Assembly (NCBI GenBank): GCA_012514035.1 | Contig: JAAZBB010000063.1 | Span: forward strand, 1-64,000 | Direction: 5' to 3' | DNA length: 64,000 nt | Origin: Lentisphaerota bacterium | GTDB lineage: Bacteria; Verrucomicrobiota; Kiritimatiellia; CAIQIC01; Lenti-01 | In this document: piece by piece, positions 56,101-64,000 of the stretch | How positions within the stretch are numbered: the first letter of the stretch is position 1 | Layout of the letters: each line of letters starts with the position of its first letter | Program-made: the position numbers and the translations under genes | Notes under the pieces: model-generated | Seen by the model: the letters and a program-made list of their open reading frames with translations, nothing else | What the model was told of the DNA's origin: nothing | Databases searched by the model: none

Positions 56101-59100
56101 ACCCGCAGCTCGATCGTCCCGTTCTCCGCGCCCGACACGCCGTTGAACTGGTCGTTGGTGCTGACCTCCAGCAGGTAGCCGGTGATCTTTCCGTCGCTGT
56201 CGCTGGACGCCTGCCACTCGAGGGTCGGGTTGGCCAGCGTGGTGGCCGCGTTCGTGGGCGTGGTCAGCACCGGCCGGGACGGTTTGACATTGTCGGACAG
56301 CCCCGCCGGGCCGAACTTCACGTCGAACCAGAAGTCGATGTCCCCGTCGCTGATGTCCTCCTCCCAGGCCGTGCGTTGCAGCGCGTTGTCGGTCACTGTC
56401 CACGGCGGGATGGAGATCGCGTCAATGGCGTCGATCGATCCATCCGAATTGATCTGGAGGGTTCCATCGCCGTCGTTGTTCCACGCGCCGGTGTTGAGGA
56501 AAGTGGCCACGGTGAACCGGCCCACCAGGGTGCCGGCCAACCCCAGGTCGGCGCGCGGGACCTTCAGCTCGATGGTGTCATGGACGGCACTGATCACCGC
56601 GTTGGTCTGGCTGTTGGGAGCCCCGGTCGGCGGCGCATGCCAATCGCCCCGGTCGGTGGAGAACAGCTCGACCTGCGGCGCGCCGGCGGCCGAAACGTAA
56701 TGCACGTTGACCTGGTATTCAGGGAAGTGCTCGTTGTCGCCCTCGCAATACTGCCCGCCGATCATGTTGTTGCCGGCATTGTCGCCCAGGAAGGTCTGGC
56801 CTGTGCTGCCGGTGTTCGTACGCGTATCCACGCCGATGGCGATGTACGGCTTGGTGATGTCGGTGATGTCGCTCATCCGAACGAGGAAATACACCCAGGT
56901 GTCGTCGGCAAACACACGGAATTCCCGCAGGTCGCCGTTCGGATGATCGGCCTGTTCCGGCCGGACCTCGCCTTGCTTGTCTGTCCAGATGAATTCCTGG
57001 ACCGAGCTGGCCGAGTTGTTGATCGCCGCGGAAGGCGATCCCACCCAGTCGGCCGGGCTGCCGTCCAGGATGATTGTCTGTCCCCCGGCATCGGTCGTGG
57101 CGCTGGCGGCGGCATAGGTGACGGAATAATACGACCAGTTTTCGGAGAAGAACCGGTAGTAGTAGGTGGTGCTGGGGGCCAGGCCCGTGTCGGCAAACGC
57201 CTCCAGGTTGCCGCGATAGACGACGGTCCCGCTTCCGCCCAGCAAGTCGCCGGGATTGTAGGTGGTGCCGTTTTCCGGCGTGCTCCAGCCCGTCTCGGCA
57301 GTCTGCCGCACCACCAGCACATCCTTGGCCCAACCCGAGACTCCGCGCGTCCATTCCAGATTGATCTGGCTGTTGGTATTGCTGGAATCCTTCGCGGCCG
57401 TGACAGCCGTGGGCGGGTTGAGATTTTGCACCATCACGACAGGGTTGTTCGTCCGCACATCGGCACACCCGCTGCCGACGGTCACATACCGGCTGGTCAT
57501 TGCTCCGGCCGTGGTCATCTGCACTTGATTGGTCCAGGAGCTGTTGTTGTTGGCATTCTGCCACCAGGTCATGGCATAGGAGGCAGAAAAGGCGCCGTTC
57601 TGGGCCCAGTCGAACTCAATGGCCGCACTGTGCCCCAGGCTGATGGGATAGGACTGGAACTGGAAATTCTCGGTGTCGCCCAGCCAGACGTTGGTCGCGG
57701 CGGTCCACGCCGCGCCATTGACCATGTTGCTGCCCGCCCACGTCGGGCAGGTCACCGTCAGCAGTTGCGACCAGTTGGTGGCAAAGCGGATCTCGTCATA
57801 GAACACCTTGCCGATGGTGTTGCCCCCGTCGGTGGAACCGGCATTGAGCTGGATCCGCGCAATGTTGTCGATACCCGCCATGGTCTGGCTGACAAGCCAG
57901 CTTGAGGGCTCCGTGCTGGGAAACTCGGCTGTGTCCAGAATCCGGTAGGCGTTCGCTTGGAACACATCTGTGTCGAAGTCGTACTTGCCCACCACCAGGT
58001 ACACGTTGCCGGTGCTGCCGGTACCGGAATAGAACTCGCCCATGTCGAAGCCCGACCAGTAGGGGGTCGTGCCATCGCCAATGGCGAATGTGCTCCAGTT
58101 GCCGCCGGCGCCCTTTCCGAGGAAAGCCTTCTCGGAGCCGCTCGAGTTGAGCAGGCTGACCCCCGCCCACTTGTTGGCACCGCGGTACTGGTACGCCATT
58201 TGAAACGCGATGAAGAACTGTCCGCTGTTGATGGCGCTGGACAAAGCCCGTTGGGCCTTGGCGTTCCCTCCGTTGCCCGGGTCGCTGCAATACACCAGGT
58301 TGCCGGCCATGGCCGGATAGTTGCTCAGGTTGAGGAACTTCGGAACGCTGTCCGCCACGGCGGTGCTGAAGTTCGTCTGCACGTTCCACGTGCCGGTGTC
58401 CATCGACCAGGCATTAGCTCCGAAACCCTGGCCGCCCGCCGTCGCGGCGCCCAGCGTGGTCCCGTTGGTGTAACTGAACGGATTGACCTGCTCGTAATCG
58501 GCATAGGCGTGGTTGGTCGCGCTGGCGCCTACGCCGTCGGAGTAATAGTTCGCCCCGCTGTACGAATGGAACTGGTAGTAGTTGGTGGTGCCGGGCACGA
58601 CCACATGCTCCACCGCCGTGGCGGATCCCTTGTAGATCACCGTGGCTCCGTCGATCGTGTTGCCCACGCTGTAGCCGGTGCCATCGGTCGGATCCGTCGA
58701 AATCGCGCTGGTCTTGTGCAGGATCATCACGTCGCTGCCGGTGCCGTTCTTGGTCCACGCCAGCCGCACCATTTCACTGCCGTCCGGGGTGGCCGTCTGG
58801 CCCGAGGGATCGGACGGCTTGGTCGGCACCACGCCAATCAGGTCCACCCAGTTGGTCGCAATGCGCACTTCGTCGAAGGTGCAATCGCCCGGCGTGCCGC
58901 CCGAAGTCGCCCCCGCCGCCAGCCGGATCGAATTGACCCACCCCACCGTGTTGCTGGCCTTTGAAACCGTCACGTCCCAGGAGGACGGTTCATCGGTCGG
59001 CACACTCTGGGAACCGATCTTGTAGGCCTTGGCCTTGGCCTGGCCCGCCGCCCAGTCGTAGTAGCCCACAATGATGTAGTCGTTGCCGCTGCCCTTGGAC

Positions 59101-62100
59101 AGGGTATAGGAAGAGCCGGTGGTGTCGATCCCCAGCTGCTGATCCGCCCCGGCGATTTCGCCCACAAACAGTTTTTCGGTCGAGTCGTAGAACAACGAAA
59201 GCCCTTCGTATTTACCCGCGCCTTCGTACAGGTAATTCATCACATAGCTGAAGTAGATCCGCCCGCTCTTGTAGACCTGGCCCAACGCACGGAAGGCGGT
59301 ACTGCTGCCGGAATCCGCCACCGTGGTTTTAATCTTGTTGCCGGTCATGGCTGGATAATCCGCCTGGTCGGCGAAACTCCCGCTGGCGATGGAGAAACTG
59401 CCGGTCCCCACGCTCCACGCCCCGCCCCAGCCGGTTTCGCCGCTCAGCCCTGCCAATGTCGTGCTGTTCGTGTAGGAGAAGGTGTCCACGACCTCCCCCG
59501 TAGCGAACGAGGTCGTGGGCTCGCTGTCCGTCAGGCCGGCCGAGTAGTAGTTGCCGCTGTAGGAATAGAAAGCGTAATGGTGTGCCGTGCCCGAAGCCAC
59601 CACGTGCTCCAGCGCCGAACCGTTGCCTTTGAAGATCACCGTGCCGCCGCCGCACGCGGAACCCACGCTGTAGACCGAACCCTGCGTGGGCGCGGCCGAG
59701 GCACTGCCGGCCTTGTACACGATCATCACATCGTAGCCGTTTTCGGTCCAGGCCAGGTCGATCAATGTCTTGCCGTCGGCCGTCGCCGTCCCCGCGGATG
59801 GATCCGGCAGAATCACCACGCTGCCGGTTGCCGGGGAGGCAGTCCGGTAGTTTAGGAAGCTGCCCGAGCCGTTATAGGGATAGATGGCCGCATGATAGGT
59901 CGTGCCCGCGCTCAGTCCGGTCACCGTCACATTGCCGGAACTGCCTGCCGCCAGATAGACCACATAATTGCCCGTCCCGATCTGGGTCCCGCTGCCGAAC
60001 GTTGTGCTGGCGGCATAGCCGCTCCAATCCACCGGATCGGAGTTCACCGCCGAACCGGACTTGGCCAGAATGATGGTGCCGTCGGCGCCGGAGCCCGTCC
60101 AGGTGAGCGTGGCGCTGCCGCTGCTGGCCGGAACAAAGGACGTGAGCGTCAAACTGGTACCGGGCTCGGCGGGACCGGTGGTGGCGGTGGCCCATGGCAC
60201 CGGCGAGTCGGTACGATAGTTGTAGGTGGCATTGGCCGGGATCCCGTTGTCGGCATAGGGAAAGATCTCATAGTAGTAGGCCGTACTGGCGGCCGTGCTG
60301 TAGCTGTCGGTGACCGAGCCGGCGCCGGCTGCCGTGATGACGAAGACCGCCGTGCCGTCGCCGATGGCATTGCCTTGGGAATATCCCGTTCCGTCCGCTG
60401 GGCGGCCCGTGGGCAGCGCGCCCGAGCGGCGCACGATGACAAACCCGCTGGCACCCGTGGCCGCGCCCCAGTCCAGCTTGATCTGCGTGTCCGACAGCGC
60501 CGTGGCCGTGAAAGCGACGGCATGGGCCGAGGGCTCGGTCGAAAGCGTGTAGCGGCTGGCCGGATTGCCCGAGGCGGGGTTTGTGTTGTAGTTCAGCGTC
60601 AGGTTCGTGCCCTGGTATTCGTAGACCCGGACATGGTATTCCGTCTGCGCCGACAGGCCGGAAAGTGTGAACGGGCTCGTGCCCACGTGCACCAGCTTGT
60701 TGCCGTCCCCCAGGTCGGTCGCCGCGCCAAAGTTGTTGTTCTCGCCGGAATACGCCGTGGCATCCGTTGGGAGCCAATTCACCGCGCTCCCTGCCTTGGC
60801 CACCACAAGCCGGCTCAATCCGCTCCCTGCCGCGAACGACACCGTATAATTAGTGCTGCCCAGGGTACTGAAACCGATGCTGGCGGCCTGCGTCGGCTCC
60901 GGCATCAGGGTGAATGCACTGGTCGAGGCCGGGGTGCCCCGGTAGTTTTCCGAACCGTCGCTGCCGTTGAAAGAGGACGCTTCGATGGTATAGGAGGTGC
61001 CAGGCCCCAGGTTGGTCACCATCACGCTGCTGCCGGTGCCGTTATACACGACATAGCTGCCGGATCCGAGATCCGAGCCAGAGCCGAATGTTGCGCTGGC
61101 GGTATAACTGTTCAAGTCGGTCGGATCCACGGGATTGCCTCCGGCGCGGATCACGATCAGGGTATTGGTGCCGGTCGTCCCTTTGGTCCAACTGACGGTC
61201 AAGGCATTGCTGCCGATGGCGGAGACGGTCAGGCCGGTCGGATTGCCGTCCGGGGTAACGGCCATGGTCTTGAGGCTGATTGGATTCGCCGGGGCGGAAC
61301 TGGCGAGATAGTTAGCCGTGGCCCCACTGCCGTTGAACTCGAAGACGCGGATGTGGTAAGCGGTGTCGCGCGACAGACCGCTCAAGGTCGCCAGCGGCCC
61401 GCTGCCGGCGTGCACCACGTAGTTGCCCGTGCCGATCTGCGTGCCCGAGCCGAAGGTCGCATTGGCGGTGTAGCCCGCCCCGTCCACGGGAAAGCTGTCT
61501 ACCGCGGCCCCGGCCTTGACCACCACCAGCCGGCCGGACCCGTTGCCATCCGTCCAGTTGATCCCGGTCAGTGTGACTTCGTTGGTGCCCGTGACATAGA
61601 TGCTGTTGGCTTGCGTCGTGGGCTCGGCCATCAGCGTATACCGGCTGGCAACCGGCTCGTCGTTCGTGCGATAGTTCGGCGTGTCCGCTCCGTTGAACTC
61701 ATAGACCGCAAAATAGTACTCCGTGCCCGCCGTCAAGCCCGTCACCGGCACGGATGTGCCCATGCCCTTGTAGACCACGTAGCTGCCCGCCGCAGTCGGA
61801 TCGCCGGAGCCGAAGGCCGCATTGGCGTTGTAGACCGTGCTGTCGCCCGGATCCGCCGGCGCCGAACCCTGCTTGACCACCACCAGCACGTAGTCCCCGT
61901 TGCCGCGGGTCCAGCCAACGGTCATGGAAGTATTCGCCAGGCTGCTGAACGTGATGACCGAGGCCGGCGTCGTGGGCTCCGTCAGGGTTTTCATGCCGGC
62001 GTCCGACAGTCCGAAGTCGCTCATGCTTGCGCTGGTGCTGTTCGTCGCCCGCACCCAATAATAGTAGCCCACTCCCGCCGTCGCCGTCGTGTCGTCGTAC

Positions 62101-63998
62101 GTCAGCACATCCCCCGCCACACTGCCGATGCACGTGGCCGAACCCGAGACGTCGGCCGTGTGCCGCCAAATGCCAAACCCCGTCTCGCCCGTCACGTTGC
62201 CCCACGTCACCGTTACTTTGTCCGACAAATTCTCGGTTGCCGTCACGCTGGCGGGCGCCGTCAGTTTGCGGTAGCCGGAATCGGCCGTGCTCCAGTCGCT
62301 GGTACTGCTGCTGGTGCTATTCGAAGCCACCACCCAGTAGTAGTAGAGTTGGCCCGGCGTTGCCCCGGTGTCCGCGTAGCCGCTGGACTGCGGACCTAGG
62401 GCGGTCGCTCCCGCTGGCGTCGCGTCCTCGTCCCGATACACATGGTAGGAACTCGCTCCGGTCACCGCATCCCATGTCACTGTGACGTTGGCGGTAGCCC
62501 CCCCATCCGTCGCCGCCACGTTCGCCGGCGCCGCCAGCCGCCGGTAGCCGGAATCTGAAACGCTTGCGGCACTGGCACCCGTTACATTGGTGGCCGTCAC
62601 AAAGTAGTAGTAGAGCTGACCCGGATTCGCGCCCGTGTCGTTATAGGTGACGGTGCCCGCCGCGTTCGTGCGGATCGCGGTCGCCGAACCAAACACGTTG
62701 GCCGTGTTTCGCCAGATCACGTAGCCCGTTTCACACGACACGTCGGACCAGGAGAGTCCCACTTGCGCCGACGAGGAACCGTCCGAAGCGCTCAGGCCAT
62801 CGGGCTGCGCCGGCACCGACGGGGTATGGGTCACGACGATGGTGTTGCCGGCCACCGTCAGGCCGAACACCCCGCTGCTGGACCACTTGGTTCCCAGCGA
62901 CATGTTCGCCAGGTTCACCGAACTGCCGCTCATGATCGTCCAGCTGTAGGAACTGCACTCGTTGAATCCGCCCGGCGCCGTGGCCGGCAGGTTGATCGTC
63001 AGTGTCGAGGCCGCCGCCACCGCGCCGCCGGCTGCGATTTTGTCGCAATCCGTACTGCCGGTGCCCGTGATGTCGCAGGTGTAGGTGCCGCCGCCCAGCG
63101 CCGCCGTGCCGGTCAACGTCAGCGTCCCCGCCGCGCCGGCGGAATTGCCCGGGCTGACTGTGCCGGCGAGGGAGGCGATCGCCCCCGCCGATCCCGCCCC
63201 CGCCAGCGTCGTCCCGCTCGAGACCGTCACCGCCGAACTGCCCAGCGACCCGCTGACCAGCAGCGTCCCCGCGCTGATCGTCGTCGCGCCGCTGTAAGAA
63301 CTGCTGGTGCCCGACAAGGTCAAGGTACCCGCCCCCTGTTTCGTCAACGTGCCCGAGCCACTGAGCGCCCCGCTGTAGGTCGGCGAATCGGACCGGTACC
63401 AAACCAAGGCCGAGTTGTTCACGATGTTGCCGGACACCGAACCCGCCAAGCCATCATTCCCGATTTGCAGCGTGCCGGCTGAAATCGTCGTCCCGCTGGC
63501 ATAATCGTTCTCCCCGGCCAGGATCATCGTGCCCGAACCCGCCTTGGTCAGCCCGCCACTCGAGATTTTTCCGGACATCGTGACCTGGTTGTTGTTGGTC
63601 ACGATGCGCGTGCCGCTGCCCAGGCTGACAGAATTGGTGATCACCAGCCCCCCCGTGCTGTTGACCGCAAGCCCCACATTGCCGTTGATGGTCAGGGCCT
63701 TGGTCAGCGTGCGCTCGCTGGTCCCGTCGGAACTGTACTTGGTGCCGTCCGCCATCGTCAGGGTGCCACTTCCCGTCATGGTGCCGGTGTACTGCCGGAT
63801 TTCTCCCTGGTTCAACGAAATGTTCCCACTATGAGTTCCTGGATAGAGCCGGAAAACACCGGCGCCGTTTTTCGCGAAGGTCCCGGACCCGGTCATGGCG
63901 CCACCCGAGGCCATGCCGGCCTCGACCGTATTGGTGAAGTTCAGGGTGCCGCTGGAGATGTCGATGCCACCGCCGAAATACAGCGTGCTGTCCGTCAC
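50118..63998 (-). CDS. Giant multidomain surface protein (at least 4626 aa; 5' end outside the window)
   Basis: N-terminal part: autotransporter-associated beta-strand repeats ([17 protein letters not shown]...[11 protein letters not shown]). Then many FnIII-like modules, a CBM9/DOMON-like segment and D.D.DR..D modules. Confidence 0.92.
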   Translation of the reverse strand: MTDSTLYFGGGIDISSGTLNFTNTVEAGMASGGAMTGSGTFAKNGAGVFRLYPGTHSGNISLNQGEIRQYTGTMTGSGTLTMADGTKYSSDGTSERTLTKALTINGNVGLAVNSTGGLVITNSVSLGSGTRIVTNNNQVTMSGKISSGGLTKAGSGTMILAGENDYASGTTISAGTLQIGNDGLAGSVSGNIVNNSALVWYRSDSPTYSGALSGSGTLTKQGAGTLTLSGTSSSYSGATTISAGTLLVSGSLGSSAVTVSSGTTLAGAGSAGAIASLAGTVSPGNSAGAAGTLTLTGTAALGGGTYTCDITGTGSTDCDKIAAGGAVAAASTLTINLPATAPGGFNECSSYSWTIMSGSSVNLANMSLGTKWSSSGVFGLTVAGNTIVVTHTPSVPAQPDGLSASDGSSSAQVGLSWSDVSCETGYVIWRNTANVFGSATAIRTNAAGTVTYNDTGANPGQLYYYFVTATNVTGASAASVSDSGYRRLAAPANVAATDGGATANVTVTWDAVTGASSYHVYRDEDATPAGATALGPQSSGYADTGATPGQLYYYWVVASNSTSSSTSDWSTADSGYRKLTAPASVTATENLSDKVTVTWGNVTGETGFGIWRHTADVSGSATCIGSVAGDVLTYDDTTATAGVGYYYWVRATNSTSASMSDFGLSDAGMKTLTEPTTPASVITFSSLANTSMTVGWTRGNGDYVLVVVKQGSAPADPGDSTVYNANAAFGSGDPTAAGSYVVYKGMGTSVPVTGLTAGTEYYFAVYEFNGADTPNYRTNDEPVASRYTLMAEPTTQANSIYVTGTNEVTLTGINWTDGNGSGRLVVVKAGAAVDSFPVDGAGYTANATFGSGTQIGTGNYVVHAGSGPLATLSGLSRDTAYHIRVFEFNGSGATANYLASSAPANPISLKTMAVTPDGNPTGLTVSAIGSNALTVSWTKGTTGTNTLIVIRAGGNPVDPTDLNSYTASATFGSGSDLGSGSYVVYNGTGSSVMVTNLGPGTSYTIEASSFNGSDGSENYRGTPASTSAFTLMPEPTQAASIGFSTLGSTNYTVSFAAGSGLSRLVVAKAGSAVNWLPTDATAYSGENNNFGAATDLGDGNKLVHVGTSPFTLSGLSAQTEYHVRVYEYQGTNLTLNYNTNPASGNPASRYTLSTEPSAHAVAFTATALSDTQIKLDWGAATGASGFVIVRRSGALPTGRPADGTGYSQGNAIGDGTAVFVITAAGAGSVTDSYSTAASTAYYYEIFPYADNGIPANATYNYRTDSPVPWATATTGPAEPGTSLTLTSFVPASSGSATLTWTGSGADGTIILAKSGSAVNSDPVDWSGYAASTTFGSGTQIGTGNYVVYLAAGSSGNVTVTGLSAGTTYHAAIYPYNGSGSFLNYRTASPATGSVVILPDPSAGTATADGKTLIDLAWTENGYDVMIVYKAGSASAAPTQGSVYSVGSACGGGTVIFKGNGSALEHVVASGTAHHYAFYSYSGNYYSAGLTDSEPTTSFATGEVVDTFSYTNSTTLAGLSGETGWGGAWSVGTGSFSIASGSFADQADYPAMTGNKIKTTVADSGSSTAFRALGQVYKSGRIYFSYVMNYLYEGAGKYEGLSLFYDSTEKLFVGEIAGADQQLGIDTTGSSYTLSKGSGNDYIIVGYYDWAAGQAKAKAYKIGSQSVPTDEPSSWDVTVSKASNTVGWVNSIRLAAGATSGGTPGDCTFDEVRIATNWVDLIGVVPTKPSDPSGQTATPDGSEMVRLAWTKNGTGSDVMILHKTSAISTDPTDGTGYSVGNTIDGATVIYKGSATAVEHVVVPGTTNYYQFHSYSGANYYSDGVGASATNHAYADYEQVNPFSYTNGTTLGAATAGGQGFGANAWSMDTGTWNVQTNFSTAVADSVPKFLNLSNYPAMAGNLVYCSDPGNGGNAKAQRALSSAINSGQFFIAFQMAYQYRGANKWAGVSLLNSSGSEKAFLGKGAGGNWSTFAIGDGTTPYWSGFDMGEFYSGTGSTGNVYLVVGKYDFDTDVFQANAYRILDTAEFPSTEPSSWLVSQTMAGIDNIARIQLNAGSTDGGNTIGKVFYDEIRFATNWSQLLTVTCPTWAGSNMVNGAAWTAATNVWLGDTENFQFQSYPISLGHSAAIEFDWAQNGAFSASYAMTWWQNANNNSSWTNQVQMTTAGAMTSRYVTVGSGCADVRTNNPVVMVQNLNPPTAVTAAKDSSNTNSQINLEWTRGVSGWAKDVLVVRQTAETGWSTPENGTTYNPGDLLGGSGTVVYRGNLEAFADTGLAPSTTYYYRFFSENWSYYSVTYAAASATTDAGGQTIILDGSPADWVGSPSAAINNSASSVQEFIWTDKQGEVRPEQADHPNGDLREFRVFADDTWVYFLVRMSDITDITKPYIAIGVDTRTNTGSTGQTFLGDNAGNNMIGGQYCEGDNEHFPEYQVNVHYVSAAGAPQVELFSTDRGDWHAPPTGAPNSQTNAVISAVHDTIELKVPRADLGLAGTLVGRFTVATFLNTGAWNNDGDGTLQINSDGSIDAIDAISIPPWTVTDNALQRTAWEEDISDGDIDFWFDVKFGPAGLSDNVKPSRPVLTTPTNAATTLANPTLEWQASSDSDGKITGYLLEVSTNDQFNGVSGAENGTIELRVNLDANTTNYTLSTSAEYYWWRVRARDTAGELSAATTRWFRVVGKLDADGPQPTLVYIGTNVVGYLAGDYDQRIARYGYIQDVLDSEIRDTNNIFGFVIRWDDASGVYATNQMKDADSPPNGPGGFAYNIISTDGRVSPNWDLIEIDTVTGTTNDLWGVDKPFHASNTLAAGNSDVIMTNYVRAAFNVTNYDPTIEYYLTLSAEDAYSSGGSWSEYGSWNSFVSSSSAEPYYSGWCQDGPNTVRNITTNFLIQIRVTDDDIRAPVATTNLGLENSGTNVSLVVSNAAGRLNYVVGEGQDVLYEVSDGDLTGRALWFNFNAYDEYYKGVAAGNSETYVTEGRTLTNTSFVVAGWKTNWAGFNAAASQTNDTTDAHTLLTWSFSPLADADITALWGAADPAGPVGHTNFIQLNLFDVDNDRDDDQASALTTFGRLRVFDDDSTNPVLTNLTVTGTGLAREYVLTNLVEWTFPSGAADLSPAAVAANMTAGNIVNGPPGTTLQGTSNLFMNAQFYKTATNRYLTFTLTPAAGRSFKAESISFETRVSSANGPDLVELYGTMPGGSETLWATNTIDLYDPENLMGTNWNNYLVISSGVSVAMTAAATDTVLFKLLARVADTNHLVSEQNANWYIDNLTVSGYILGPEGGTQVTDQDLARGTVTFALSAHDSHSGLYAVTNTGRAPRVDFWNVSSGSVPVTNAFLTNGLAVNGGATTATIISNTAPAADKKQIVLGSGGGALVYQARYWVDDYDVDREGDSRTATNVTTATLYDEDTARPVRGYLYGGPLGIFVNGVITKAVSSGNNREYRINDEQLQAAAATSITARVNLYDFSGWTVPALSFSNALADLISTNGWLTGKDLAANTTNRPDAALEWTFSLGQAAALFNDYEGVINEFRIVSVWDKDDDRQDGTGINIDNLELSNVRIGYVTFIDNDVGQPNIQSSWSPARSNWAIPRIYLGLPGAATRSNLLINGDTVLADTNSPAQLASLTNRVYDSQLAKVTAAAPLSVVLPLYDTGGGGQGRTIKGVQRGTALTQESVNGGYDITNSSLTIGAVAANNTANYRSDLSSGLESTRIAAQFPTSTWAFSSFSYAEVGDWLPYPAVWEDHLMTASLYDADDNRGGDQRARLDVALGTLQVFDNDTVKPSQPTNVTVNGAEFTGPLDRYTAAWTNTPEFRVSFQPAADGVKAADDLEVTGVGEHRTATSTSGIGPDLGIPLAVPAEGALANYGFELGATDWTLSGAVVTAEQSFEGTNSLKMTGATVVQTVSLCNDYHWVPRVTVLGAQYRGAGTGTLTVTGLDANGDPVSGATFHVEIAGAAGGWSNGLSAATALDSAVDQIEVELSSAAGTYWDDIRIQIELLEDGSPINEVTAVFTATEQGLTTNYLFAVDRDNNRPGDRLASSVPDDAYIPAFGIAYDITPPTEVPDVTASTEGVDDPTTQFDLEWDSGDVGPDDRNDPNHPNPLAGQDLFSPWKSYKIYYGAFDINKVPLDDYLKSPADKFIFTNFIATGAYQSWTSVTATNAITDPSASGADYLDLTNSYQGGIRLYDLDYDQDYAVIVVGLDRAGNEGPAGVTSWATNNTIRFAVTQGVLKARSMIESAFPTNNNLRTGDKSGAALYWIAAGQTNAYGQYTSVTKEYDLIYKDAASFQDNTNWTWSKVGTIQTNWFTDAPGQDVGLSGDRGQMRFYRASYKDRWQRTNVLSGLPQRPLASEDVYALHNLIISEGFNYVGLHGQPFTNTFSGVFGTDTNIWPAGESAAAGSTKIEFYASGIKAVATDSYFFGLDGNWYNVTNPYTPVTHVEQSPDFFQRGFSITLPTNLVGRGYATTTASDESQPGVSIPAMVWHSILKVPTNGPAEDGSFTNIIYTGMISGRTNQPVYNLVALNLPVSTHPSNLNLIASGFVKTPAGSAPSYGDQIYTVDTSTKGVRGSTKIFCDSTGTWRFVGSQLPVNGPFFKPNDILIIISVNGGLGNHWIWTYHPTNFYQPPTRWMGQ

Positions 63999-64000
63999 TG

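Noticed and set aside
54099-62399. Long plus-strand ORFs (e.g. 54099..56006, 56376..57905, 59892..62399) opposite the giant gene
   Set aside because: Antisense shadow ORFs of a high-GC repetitive gene; translations are Arg/Gly/Ala/His-rich with no recognisable domains, whereas the minus frame is a coherent FnIII-rich protein.

Overview
High-GC bacterial chromosomal segment whose gene content and large repeat-rich secreted proteins suggest the Kiritimatiellota/Verrucomicrobiota-Lentisphaerota area (inference only). It holds about 35 supportable genes, one tRNA (Cys), a TPP riboswitch, and no rRNA, CRISPR array or phage module that I could see. Main blocks: a YDG/MBG-repeat secreted protein (1.15-5.4 kb); Zn-peptidase, thioesterase, tRNA-Cys and a P-type ATPase; a sensor kinase/response regulator/CBM48-like operon divergent from a CBM-bearing metallophosphoesterase; a riboswitch-led thiamin salvage operon (cytX-thiM-thiE-thiD); GPx and GlpD; a surface-polysaccharide cluster flanked by two inverted paralogous lipoproteins (26.7-36 kb); large membrane GT-C-like proteins; a solute-binding protein; a CDF transporter; ComEC; and the 3' 13.9 kb of a giant surface-protein gene running off the window. 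Strongest non-gene observations: (1) two copies of a ~220-bp MITE-like element, each with terminal inverted repeats and perfect flanking direct repeats (9 and 11 bp); (2) two facing OmpR/PhoB-type boxes (TGTTACC-N4-TGTTACC) in the kinase/phosphatase divergent promoter; (3) two 22-bp AT-rich palindromes between thiE and thiD; (4) a 129-bp tandem duplication carrying a tRNA 3' end plus terminator; (5) a 32-bp perfect palindrome; (6) an uncharacterised lipoprotein family present twice. All coordinates and motif matches were read by eye. No searches were run.
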